From: Gyrodactylus bullatarudis
Lineage: Eukaryota; Platyhelminthes; Monogenea; Gyrodactylidea; Gyrodactylidae
Direction of reading: 5' to 3'
Length of the DNA stretch: 40,627 nt
Assembly: GCA_012064415.1 (NCBI GenBank)
Contig: SSNU01000350.1
Coordinates: 1-40,627 of the forward strand
Shown: positions 1 to 10,231 of the stretch, piece by piece
Position numbering within the stretch: position 1 is the stretch's first letter
Layout of the letters: every line of letters begins with the position of its first letter
The notes under the pieces: model-generated
What the model was told of the DNA's origin: nothing
The model's database searches: none
The model's input: the letters and a program-made list of their open reading frames with translations, nothing else
Position numbers and translations under genes: made by a program

Positions 1-761
1 TTAAAAACACTTGAAAGAGCAAGTAGTTGTTTTTAGTTTTAGATCAAGTTCTTGTTCTTGAAAACTACAATTTTTAAGGATAATTATAATTAAGATATCA
101 TTCAAGCGTTGAACATGGTTTTTTGAGGCTCTCTCCTTTACGAGAGGGGGAGGGTAATACCTATGGTAAGAGTAAAAAACAAAATACACATTTTTGAATG
201 AAGGAAAATATTATTGGAAAGAACACGGGGAAATGGCTGACACTTGAGTTAGGTAATAGGAAGGAGAGGAGGCATGAAACTGAGATGCCTGCAATCACTT
301 GTCAATCAACTAAAGAAGAGAAGGGGGAAAGGGATATATTATTGGGAAGAACACAAGGGAAGGCCTGATGGTTGTAAATACTTGGGTGTGTGTGTGATAA
401 AATTTAATGGATGCTAAAGGTCAATAAAGCATAGACCAAAATAAATCTTCCTACTTGTAAGTAAGAAGAGTAAATTTTCTTCCTACTTGGGGCACAACAT
501 ATCTATTTGAATTTTAAGATTAGCGAGCTCTTAAAGCCAAAATATATTAAAAATTTCATGAGATTTTACAGCTACTCCAAGTTTAGCTTCCGGTTTTAAA
601 AATATTAATTTTTCGCATTATAGTGATATATAGCTCTGATTTGGTGCAATGGATTATATAAACAATCACATTGATGTATAAAGTATTGAGTTTTTTAAAT
701 TGATATAAAACGAGCACAATATATAATTTGCATTTAACCTCATCTCTTTACTTCACTAAAA
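1..761. other. Gene-free flank with a short direct repeat
   Basis: No coding exon is recognisable here. A segment of about 28 bp near 203-230 (ATTATTGGAAAGAACACGGG-like) recurs slightly diverged at 331-359, giving an imperfect direct repeat about 128 bp apart. Short purine-rich stretches between the copies are locally less AT-rich than the surroundings, which suggests degraded repeat sequence. I see nothing else. Confidence 0.4.
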
Positions 762-929
762 ATGGCGACATGGAGCTCAGATAAGATCCTGATTATTCCA
801 GATGTGATGAGGGACTTTGATCGTTTTATGTGGACAGTTGCCCGGATGTTCAAAGTGGCTAGACTTACCAAAGATGAGGCCAAAATTGACAAAAAAATTC
901 ACTTTCCTTCACTAAAACAAGCTCATTAG
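762..929 (+). CDS. Small hypothetical ORF (55 aa), doubtful
   Basis: An uninterrupted ATG-to-TAG frame encodes 55 residues starting MATWSSDKIL and ending SLKQAH. Its composition (several W, D, R, K, M) is less AT-driven than random frames nearby, which is why it is listed. No domain, signal peptide or membrane segment is visible and I do not recognise a family. It could be a real micro-protein, a fragment of an old transposon or gene, or chance. No splice partner was identified. Confidence 0.25.
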   Translation: MATWSSDKILIIPDVMRDFDRFMWTVARMFKVARLTKDEAKIDKKIHFPSLKQAH

Positions 930-1555
930 ACGCGGAATTTTCCGTTATTTTTAATTAGCTATTTAGTTTTATTGTGTAATTGCTTTTAAGACAAGTAATT
1001 TGAAGAAATATAATGTCTAATTTGGGATTTTCAGTTTTTGGGATATTTTTATTTTTTACGATAGATTCTAACAAAAATCAGATTTTTGGAATCTGTACAA
1101 ACTCTCATAAATAATTTGTTATGAGCAGAGGTTTCCCGTTAACAACTCTTTTTCTCACCCGCTTCCCTAGTGAAGGATGAAATAAAACCACGAAATGGAC
1201 CAATGGAATATTTTGCATTGTAATAGTATTTAAATGTTACCGGGGTAGAGTCTGAAGAGACCCGGCGAAATATAACGTTTATCACACAAATATATATACG
1301 CTAGTTTTCTCTAACCTTCCTTATGAGTTTAGAACCAAACGAAAATATAGATATCTCTTCTAGACTATGGATCAGGAATTCTCTGTGACCATTCAATTGG
1401 CAACAGTAAGAAACTTGAAAGGATTCACATATCTTCAATTGTATTTCCGGGATATGATTGAATGATGCGTACATTTTGCACGTAGTCAATAGGATTGGTT
1501 GATCTTTCAGGCGCGTATCTACACACACACTGATATGTTTTATCATTCATTAACA
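930..1555. other. Gene-free stretch
   Basis: AT-rich sequence without recognisable exons. A minus-strand open frame at 1301-1546 has no similarity I can name and lies beside the plus-strand retroelement fragment. I treat it as noncoding. Confidence 0.35.
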
Positions 1556-2241
1556 AGAGGAAACATTTATTATCAGGAAACGAGATTTAATAACAGCTTT
1601 GCCAAAAGGATGAGAAGAATTGTATCAGAAGCAGTTTGGGAGAGTGAATTGAAAAAACTCATATGCATCTTCTTAGCAAATGACTATCCAATCGAATTAA
1701 TCAACGATAGACTTTCAAAGCTCTATACACGAAGGAACAAACCCAAGGAAATAGAAAATGGCCACGCAGTGCTCAACCTACCCTTCAAAGGAGACCAAAC
1801 CGTTACAGCCTTCCAAGAAAAGATAACCAACGCTTTCAATGATGTTTACCCAAATGCCCACCTCAAAATTGTCTACAAGACAAATAGAATGCTGAAGAAC
1901 TTGTCAAAGGACAAAATTGACGATTCCAAGCAGACCCATGTAGTTTACAAATTCAAGTGTCCGTGTGAGGCAGTTTACATAGGACACACAACTAGACGAC
2001 TAGAAGACAGAATAGAGGAGCATCTTCACAAAGGTCAGACTCCTGTAAGTGAACACCTATCTACATGTAAAGCCAACTTTTTCCAAAAAACTTCGAAATC
2101 ATCTACAAATCCAATAAAAACAACATTAGCATGTTGAAAGGTGTTGAAGCATATCTAATCAACTCAGAGAAACCAGATCTTTACGTTCAAAAACACCACA
2201 TAAAACCTTTGAATCTCTCAAGAGTAAAGCCAAAATTTTAA
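1556..2241 (+). mobile_element. 5'-truncated Penelope-like retroelement with GIY-YIG endonuclease, frameshifted
   Basis: The plus-strand frame from about 1590 to 2137 encodes the end of a PLE polyprotein. A helical linker (SELKKLICIFLANDYP) is followed by the typical PLE sequence LNLPFKGDQ, and then by a GIY-YIG endonuclease: a CPCEAVYIGHTTRRLEDR block around 1960-2020, then EEHL. The frame is lost near an A6 run at 2085-2090. The next frame continues as FEIIYKSNKN, then GVEAYLINSEKPDLYV, and stops at 2241, so the copy is frameshifted. The reverse transcriptase part is absent, as expected for 5' truncation during target-primed insertion. The left boundary is approximate. Related repeat sequence lies downstream at 2605-2690 and 3804-4159. 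Confidence 0.8.
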
Positions 2242-3803
2242 TTTTCTTCCCCCTCAAGGAAAAGAATGAGAGTAAAATTGGAAGTGAATAGAGAAATTAC
2301 AGATTTCTATCCCCTCACACAGTGAAGTGTTAATTAGATTAACTTTCTATGTAACCTATTATTAACATTTTCGAATAGAAAATTTTTATTTCTTATTAGC
2401 GTGATCTGTATCTGAAGCTGCATCCATTGCTAACCTTGGTTTTACCACCAGTAGGAGTGCTGAGAATCTTGGTGCATATCAGCTTTCGCATAACTTTAAT
2501 TTCCAATTATAATTATCATATTCTCTTGGTTTTAAAAAGAATTGGTCCACCCTGGAAAGAGGAATTGACCAACCAAGGTTAAAAGAACTAAGATTTAATG
2601 TTTCGAAATTTTTACTCATATGGCATGTATGAGTATGCCCAAAATAAAGGCCTTATTTGTGAAATAACTGGCATCATCTTCTTTCTTTATTCAGTATAAT
2701 ATATGAGATCTGAACCTTAATCCAACTGGACCACAAATTCAACGTGAATTCAATGAGTGAAAAAAATTTATTTCGCCACAAAATCTCAAAGTTTTAAAAT
2801 GTTTGATCTTTCCTATAAACGAAGTGAATTTTTTAATACTATAGCTCATAAAAAATCATGAGGTATCCAAATATATATCAGCTTCAGAAATATTAGCTCG
2901 ACTATCCCTGGTAGTCATGATAAGGTATGAGAAAAAAATTTTCAAGGTTAGATTTATTTTAATTTTTTCAATTTAAAAATCTTAAAAATTCAATTACATT
3001 TGCATTTATTTTTTAAGAAAATAAACAATATATCATTACAATTTTATCATAGAAAAATAGTTTTTAAATGGAAATTTTTATCAATTCTTTCAAGTTTAAT
3101 TCGAATTTTTCTAAAGGATTTGTAGTGAAAAAATTATTTGAATACAAATCTCTGATCTTTGAATGGTCGATTGTACATTTGATTCGGAGTGAGTATTTTG
3201 GCAGTTTTGGGTTGTCGAAAATTTTCCCATTCAGGTGATATTGATTTCAGTAGTTGAGAAACAAGAGGAATTACATTTTGCTCGTAAATTCTGAAAATAA
3301 CATTCATAAGGAAAAGTCTAAATGAAGTTTATTTATAATCTGTGCACCAAATAGCAAATAATTTTCTCCCATACTAGTCACTATAGTTAAATTATAGCTT
3401 CGGATGACTTTTGCTTTATGGTTGGCATGGATAATATGATTTTTAGGATTAAATTTTGGTCATTTTGAAATTCCCGGCCATACAGGTTATTCATTTTTTT
3501 GAAAAAGACCTTAAGTGGATAATTATTTTGATGAAATGAAAATTGAGAATTTTAACTCTTTGTCAGAGTTAATGCACATTAAAGGGTTTATGTGTTGTAC
3601 GATTTATCATGATTGAGTTACTACTCTTATCGTTAAGTTCTGTTTTATTGGATCCACTATGAGATATGGTATGTCAACTAAACCTCATTATAGCATGATT
3701 CTAGCTCCTGCTTTGAATCAGAAATCACAACCAAGGGGGAAAACTAATTGAAATGGAAAAAAAACTACTTATGCTATTATAATCATAGTTGAAATTAGTC
3801 AAT
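2242..3803. other. Gene-free stretch with retroelement-derived repeats
   Basis: No host exon was found. A short inverted repeat (TAACCTTGGTT at 2431-2441 against AACCAAGGTTA at 2571-2581) spans about 150 bp. A degraded copy of the fold-back element arm lies at 2605-2690. The rest, from 2700 to 3789, is AT-rich with no visible structure. Confidence 0.4.
2605..2690 (+). repeat. Degraded copy of the 3972-4100 repeat arm
   Basis: This segment matches the right arm of the fold-back element at about 4018-4100. The shared words are CATATGGCAT, ATGAGTATGCCC, AATAAAGGCCTTATTTGTGAAA and ACTGGCATCATCTTCTT. About 10 bases around the CACACTG portion are missing, so the hammerhead-like core is broken here. 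It lies about 360 bp after the PLE stop codon. That position fits a PLE 3' terminal region, although ownership by that PLE is inferred. Confidence 0.6.
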
Positions 3804-4159
3804 GAAAGAAGAAGATGAGGCCAGTTATTTCAAATAAGGCCTTTATTTCGGGCATACTCATCAGTGTGATAGATGCCATATAAGTACAAATTTGCAAAAA
3901 AAGGAATTATACAATCACTCGTTCATTGTTATTACACTTTTGATTGTTACCAGGGTTGACTTGACTTTTTTAACAATGAACGAGTGATTGTATAATTCCT
4001 TTTTTTGCAAATTTGTACTTATATGGCATCTATCACACTGATGAGTATGCCCGAAATAAAGGCCTTATTTGTGAAACAACTGGCATCATCTTCTTCTTTC
4101 ATTAATTATGACTTCGGTGGCCCAGCTCAAAACCGATGTGCGTAAGCGCTTATCTGAAC
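3804..4159. mobile_element. 356-bp fold-back insertion with 14-bp target duplication
   Basis: The insertion is flanked by identical 14-bp copies of TGAAATTAGTCAAT (3790-3803 and 4160-4173), which mark it directly as an insertion. Inside, arm 3804-3930 is a near-perfect inverted copy of 3972-4100, separated by a loop of about 40 bp. The right side carries an extra non-palindromic tail, 4101-4159. The arm also matches the repeat at 2605-2690. Head-to-head terminal repeats and variable-length target duplications are known for Penelope-like elements, and the hammerhead-like core in the right arm points the same way. A miniature non-autonomous element of other origin is possible. Confidence 0.75.
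4033..4074 (+). ncRNA. Hammerhead-ribozyme-like motif in the fold-back element
   Basis: The right arm contains CTGATGA (4038-4044) and GAA (4053-4055), the conserved hammerhead core blocks. Stem I can form between TCACA (4033-4037) and TGTGA (4070-4074). Stem III can form between ATAA (4056-4059) and TTAT (4065-4068) with loop AGGCC, leaving T4069 at the cleavage position, which is an allowed base. The weak point is stem II: the eight bases 4045-4052 (GTATGCCC) give only the closing G-C pair. PLEs are known to carry hammerhead motifs in their terminal repeats. It may be a decayed or minimal ribozyme, or coincidence. Confidence 0.35.
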
Positions 4160-4173
4160 TGAAATTAGTCAAT

Positions 4174-4469
4174 TCTTCATAAAATAATACTGAGGAATTT
4201 TTGGGGTTTAATTAATGAAACTTCATTATAGAATGAGAAATTCTAATTAGTAAATGTTATGGACTACGATATTTGTATTGGGTAACTAAGAACAGTAGAC
4301 GTATTGGACTGGGACTTTATTTTAAGTTGGGCGATCTATAATACCTGGATAATCAAGACATTCCAACGTAAATTTACAATGATGTTTTAGTTTATTAGAG
4401 TGAGAAAAACCTAATCTTAAGGGATCATACATCTTTCCCTTACATATTTCCTTATATTGTTAATAATAC
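4174..4469. other. LIN9 3' flank
   Basis: No coding sequence seen. On the minus strand an AATAAA (4396-4391) lies about 75 bases after the LIN9 stop and could be its polyadenylation signal. Confidence 0.3.
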
Positions 4470-5808
4470 TCACTTTATGTTTGAGCTGTCAAGGGAATCT
4501 CTAATTTCCTGTATCAATTCATCGATTGAATGAAATTCGGAATTATCTTGGCATTCCGAAATGTTTGACATGATGGTTAGCAAAGAGATTAATCGGACAA
4601 TAAATTTTGTCCGTTTATCATCAACAGAAGGGTTTGGACAATTTCCTCGACACCTGTTGACTAATTCAATGGCTTCATCAGTACTCTTACGACGCCAATC
4701 AATAGCATTTCTTATAGGTTTTTTGTATATGCTTTGATATGACTGATCGATTAAACTAGAGATTTCCATCAAATGATTCTTTATCGAGGAATTCATATCA
4801 GTCAAGTGTATAACATGGGCAGCATATTCACGCTGGAAGTTAATATCAATCACAATTGTGGAATTTTCTGTAACAAAATCGTTCATTTCCCGAATAATTG
4901 CGATAGTTCGACGTTTTTCATACAATGCTTTATTTAATTTGACCATTGTCATAAAGAGATTGGTTTTTTGAAAGAAGTCCTTTTCTAGTTCTTCATTTTT
5001 TTCATTTTCTTCTTCCATTTCAGCCGAATTGTCCAGAATTTTAATTCGATTGTCAGGAGTTTCAGTGATTTTTTCCTTCAATTTCCTTATAGTGAAATAT
5101 TCAGTTTCAGAGTTATCCTTTCGGAAAATAAAAAACTCTTGAATCTTGAAAACCTTTGAAACAATTTTATTCAAAGGAATTCGTTTTGTAGTTGAACCGA
5201 TAATTATTGGTCTTAAAATTTCGATATCATAAAATCCTGGCTCATAGCTAGGACCTTTAACTTTTCCTTCATAAATTCCATTCAAGTATGATGCAAATTT
5301 GATTATCACCAATGTATCATTTGGAATTGAATGAGGAATACTCGAAGTATTGGGAAGGACTGTCTCAGATGTATTTATAAAATCAATAACTGACAAATCA
5401 AAAAGCTGTTTTCCTAGAATGATATTTTGAAGGTTTACAATTTTAAAGCGTTTATCATTGAGAATAGTACGCTCTTGAGATAGAAATGTATCACTCATGC
5501 GCCTAGGACGTCCAATAATTCTTCGAATTGCTTGCCATTGTCCTTTGGTTAGACAGTCAGTTTTAAGTGCTGGGAACGTGGATCTTATGAGTCTCTGGAA
5601 ATCATTTTTTCCTTGGAACAGAATTCTAAATCAATCAAGTTAGAATCACTCACTTGTCGATATCAGTGTAGAGATGTTCATAGAAAACCCAATTGACAAG
5701 CTTATCATGGGCCTTAAAATTTCTTTTAATTTCATGGGGTATTTTAACAGTGTTGAAAATAGATTTAACAGTTTCACTTATATTTAGATCTGAAAACGTG
5801 TCAAACAT
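4470..5808 (-). CDS. LIN9: LIN-9 homologue, MuvB/DREAM complex subunit
   Basis: Two exons, 5808-5654 and 5625-4470, joined across a 28-nt intron (GTGAGT...TTTAG with an internal CTAAC branch-like site), give 436 aa. The N-terminal third is the DIRP region: VFYEHLYTDIDK, ILFQGKNDF, FPALKT, GQWQAIRRIIGRPRRM and LSQERTILNDKR follow the LIN9 signature in order, and the intron falls inside YTDIDK/ILF. A Tudor-like segment follows (LNGIYEGKV..YDIEIL), then a helical C-terminal half. LIN9 is the scaffold of MuvB, which represses or activates cell-cycle genes with E2F/DP/Rb or B-Myb. The start is the first ATG in frame, 112 bp from the divergent PPIL2 start. The C-terminus is shorter than in vertebrates, and the stop codon overlaps a good splice donor (AA/GTGAGT), so a further 3' exon cannot be excluded. 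Confidence 0.93.
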
Positions 5809-5920
5809 TTTCAGTATTTCACAAAAACGACAAATAATTTGAAAATTCTTACTATCTTATCAAAAATAAATAAAGCTTAAAATATATAACTTTTGTTTTA
5901 AATATCAATCTTTTTAAAAA
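5809..5920. promoter_or_regulatory. Bidirectional promoter region between LIN9 and PPIL2
   Basis: The start codons of LIN9 (-) and PPIL2 (+) are only 112 bp apart, so both 5' UTRs and promoters must lie here. The segment is AT-rich with A- and T-runs. No specific factor site is recognisable. Confidence 0.4.
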
Positions 5921-8022
5921 ATGGGTAAAAAGCAACATCAAAAAGATAAGCTTTATCTTACTTGTACTGAATGGAACACAATATATGGTGGTAAAAAAGC
6001 CAATGATAAGAATCTGATCAAGTTTAAACGATTACCCTATACATGTTGCTCCATATCTCTCCAGCCATTCAACACTCCTTATTGTACAAAAGAAGGATAC
6101 ATTTTCGATCTTTCGTAAGCTAATATTTTCAACTCCGACTAGAAATATTGTTCCTTTTGTTAAGAAGTATGGTATCAATCCTGTTACTGGTGCTGTAAGT
6201 CTTTCTCGCTCATTAAAATTTTCGATAGAAACTTAAAGTTGGCGAGTTGATAAAGCTTAATTTCCACAAAAATCAAAATGGCAAATTTCACTGTCCTGTT
6301 ACTTATAAAGTTTTCAATGAAAACACTCATATTGTTGCTATCAAAGGCACAGGAAATGTCTATTCCTATGAAGCCGTTGAGAGACTTAATCTTAAAATTA
6401 ATAATTTTCAAGATCTACTTACAGATGATCCTTTTAAGAAGTCTGATATTATTCCAATTCAAGATCCAAATAATCTAGCCAAATTTGAAATAAATGCTTT
6501 CTACCACATAAAAAATTCTGAGAACGCTGATGGAGCACAACAAAAATCTGTGATTAGATCAATAAATCCTGAAACTAAGGAAACGTTGAGTCTACTCTCT
6601 GACCAAGACATTATCATCCCTGATTACATGTACAAGAATAAAACTGAAAAGACAAAAGAAGTAGTGGTTGATGAATTCAACAAGGCCCATTATTCGACCG
6701 GAGCTGCTGCTCATTCTCTTACTTCCACAGTCATGGAACCGGTTAATAAAGTGGAAGCTGCTATATTATCTGAAGACATCGTGAAGTACCGCTATGTTAA
6801 AAAGAAGGGCTATGTCCGTTTAATAACTTCTCATGGTAATCTTAACCTTGAGTTACATTGTGATTTGGTGCCAAAAACTTGTGAAAATTTCATAAAACAT
6901 TGCGAATCTGGCTATTATAACGACACAGAATTTCATCGTGTAGTTCGTCATTTTGTTGTAAGTATCAATTTTATTTTGAATATTATTAATTTATCACTGA
7001 TAGAGATAAATTATTAGTAATTTACCATTTTGGTATTTCTACATTTTGCATAACCTGAAAATAAAAACTGTATTTTATTGTTAGCTTCAAGGTGGAGATC
7101 CCACTGGTAAAGGCACTGGTGGAGATTCGTGTTGGGGTGGTGCTTTTGAAGACGAGTTTTTGCCACAATTAAGCCACGATGGCAGAGGGATTCTATCAAT
7201 GGCCAACTCTGGACCAAATACTAATAAATCTCAATTGTGAGAATATATTTCATCAATGAAAAAAAAACAATTTTAATTATATCCTAAATACCTTTCAGCT
7301 TTATCACTTTCCGTCCTTGTAAGCAGCTTAATAAGAAACACTCAATTTTTGGAAAGTAAGTTCTATACACCAAATGATACAATTTTGCAATTAATAACAA
7401 AATATTTCATTTAATTCTCATGAATAACTCGATATTTTCTATTCAGAGTTGTCGGTGGCCTCGATACTCTCAACAACATTGAATGGCTTCCAGTAGACTC
7501 TGAGGATAGACCTCTTGAGAAAGTTACACTCTTGGCTACCAAAGTATTTGTAAATCCTTTCAGGGAAGCTGAAGAAGAATTGCGAAAAGAACGCGAAGAA
7601 GGCATCAAGCCTAAAGGACCTAGGACCTTGACTGTTAATGGTATCACAATGGAGTTTAAACCAGGTAACAAAAGGGAAGAAGAAGAATTCGAAGCCAAAC
7701 TCAGAGCTCAAGAGTCCATTGATAAATGTAAGTCATTATTTCTCCTGATAATAAATTTCGCCTACTCTGCCTTGATAAAATGAACTCTCATGATTAATTT
7801 CAAGGTGGTGTCTCCAAACATAGAGATGGAATCGGTAAATTTATCAGCGAAGAATTTATAGCTCAGCAACCGCTTAAAAGATTAGCTGCATCAATATCCA
7901 TGCCAAATACACCCCTTCGTCCAATTGCTGGTGATGATGATTTTGAATATGAAAGTGAAACAATAAAGAAAAAACGATCGATGATCTTGAAGACTAGCCT
8001 CAATGACTTTAGTGAATGGTAG
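5921..8022 (+). CDS. PPIL2: U-box cyclophilin PPIL2 (CYC4/Cyp60 type)
   Basis: Seven exons (5921-6114, 6143-6194, 6229-6957, 7085-7236, 7299-7355, 7447-7727, 7805-8022) join in frame to 560 aa. The introns are 28, 34, 127, 62, 91 and 77 nt. The N-terminus [14 protein letters not shown] matches PPIL2 closely. The U-box spans roughly residues 35-105 (CCSISLQPF, then [14 protein letters not shown], then [10 protein letters not shown]). The cyclophilin domain begins near [19 protein letters not shown] and contains [38 protein letters not shown] and IFGKVVGG. The tail ends DFSEW, like the vertebrate FGDFSSW. PPIL2 is a nuclear, spliceosome-associated protein with ubiquitin-ligase-type U-box and prolyl-isomerase folds. 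The gene converges with the RILP-like gene, with stop codons about 250 bp apart. Confidence 0.95.
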
Positions 8023-8275
8023 TATTTTTAAATGATGATCATTCCCATACTTTATACATTGTACTCCCTCTTATTCACTCACGCATATACATATTGTTAA
8101 TTGTGAATACTACTAGCGAACAAATGATTTTGTACAGTCTATATATATATTTATATTCACACACAAGCATTAAAACTTTCAAAGTATTTTTCCATCTCAT
8201 TAATCATCCAATAAAAATCTTTTTCATTTTGAGAATACAATTGGAGGAAAATTCGAGAGTAAAATTATATTCTGA

Positions 8276-9467
8276 TCAATTTAAAACAATTTTGCTTAAA
8301 ATATTCTTAAAGACACTTTGAATTACAAATTTTTCTCGATCATTTTTCCTTTTGTGGTAAAGAAATTTTTCTCTTGGTTCTTTTGGTATTGGTCCGTATA
8401 AAACACTGAATTTTTCTTCCAGCTCTCTAATTTTTACTTCTTCAATCTAAAAAGAAAATAAATCTAAATCAACTAACTGTCTTTATATGCGAACCAATTT
8501 CAATCTGTAACAGCTTTAATTCCGTTATTTTACTGTAAATATCAAAGAGTTTATTCTGTAATGTTTCCAAATCTTGGCTTTGATTCGCGAAGAACTTGCT
8601 ACATGAAGTAATACGAGTGTTAATCAGGGGCAAAGAAACCTCTTCAAGTTTATTGAAATCAAATTCATCAAGTTCTTTTTGAATAGATTTGATCTTTTCA
8701 GAGATTTCTTCATTTTTCTCTTGTAGTTGTTCAATACTCTGATCTGATGTCATAAATTCACCCAATAATCTCCCATGGACTGTAGCCAATCTGTCAGCGT
8801 CCATATGGGCAGCTTCACTCATTGCTATCAGCTGCAAGCGTTCTTTTCTTAATTCTCTTATTAAATTACTATTATGAAGGGAACACTCTTTTAACTTTGA
8901 AATTAAACTTATATCTTCGGAACGAATTCCTGTATAGTCCTTGCTTTTAACCTCGAGCAATCTTTTTGTAGTTTCATCAATAACGTTTTTGAACTTCTCA
9001 GAATTCAACAAATACGAGGGCCTCTTCCCTTCAGCTATTGATTTCATAATTTTTCCTGCAGTTATATTATCTTCTATTATTTCTTCTTTCTTGAAATTTT
9101 GGCTAGTTTGGTTTCTTTCTTCTAAATCTTCAAGAAGTTTCTTATTCTCATTCTCAAGCTGAGAAACTCTAGAAAGAATTTCTTTCGTGTCTTGAAAATA
9201 ATTCTTTTCCAAATAATCAAGTTTCTGATCTCGGTAGTCTTTTTCTCGGAGTTGAATCATTTTTTCTTCATTTAGTATATCAATTTTTTCCTTCAAATGT
9301 TCTTTTTCTTCTTCTTCATTCTTTAGTCCTTCTTGATAGTTCTCTAACTCTTCCAGAATGCTTACAATTTTAGGAAGAACTTCAACTAAGGAATCGCTCC
9401 CATGAGAATCCATAAATTGCTGACAATCGTTTCTTATAGATGTTGCCAGCTCGAATACATCTATCAT
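8276..9467 (-). CDS. RH1-domain coiled-coil protein, RILP-like
   Basis: Exons 9467-8478 and 8446-8276, separated by a 31-nt intron, give 386 aa, close to RILP and RILPL1 (about 400). Residues 1-45 (VFELATSIRNDCQQFM, then LVEVLPKIVSILEELE) match the RH1 domain shared by RILP, RILPL1/2 and JIP3/4. In those families this domain contacts motor adaptors (dynein light intermediate chain) or myosin. Most of the remainder is charged heptad-rich coiled coil (ENENKKLLEDLEERN, EKNEEISEKIKSIQKEL). I cannot identify the RH2 Rab-binding domain with confidence; the second exon (YGPIPKEPREKF) is not recognised. The length favours RILP-like over the much longer JIP3/4. The likely role is linking endolysosomal membranes to motors (family knowledge). 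It is divergent from the ATG8 gene. Confidence 0.65.
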
Positions 9468-9597
9468 TTTTAAAAATGTTTAAAAACTAAATTTCAAACA
9501 AGTTTCAAATCATTTATTCAACTTTTATTTTAATTGATTAAATCAGCTGCTAATTTGACCGATATTGTTAAATTTTTTCGTTATATTCAATTTCACG
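9468..9597. promoter_or_regulatory. Bidirectional promoter region, RILP-like/ATG8
   Basis: 130 bp separate the divergent start codons of the RILP-like gene and the ATG8 gene. Both act in endolysosomal traffic in other animals, so shared control is possible, but no regulatory site is visible. Confidence 0.35.
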
Positions 9598-10029
<432 letters not shown>

Positions 10030-10231
10030 TAAGAAAACATTCATTTTTGAAATGTCCTGATGAATTACAAAAGAATTAAATCTTGATAATAATTATTTTT
10101 ATCATGATGATATCATAATCTTTACATCTTATTCATTTAAATAATAAAAGTCTTTCTTATGCGAATGCAATGTTAATTTTTCTTAATTTTAGAAAATTCG
10201 CTCACTCAATCGATGAAAAATTTCTCTCTAG

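Noticed and set aside
1301..1546. Minus-strand 81-codon open frame
   Set aside because: No recognisable motif, no splice partners, and beside a plus-strand retroelement fragment; treated as chance.
2431..2581. 11-bp inverted repeat TAACCTTGGTT/AACCAAGGTTA as a transposon
   Set aside because: Too short and without target duplication; noted only as a weak inverted repeat.
6184..6411. Minus-strand ORF inside PPIL2
   Set aside because: Shadow of the strongly supported PPIL2 exon 3 on the other strand.
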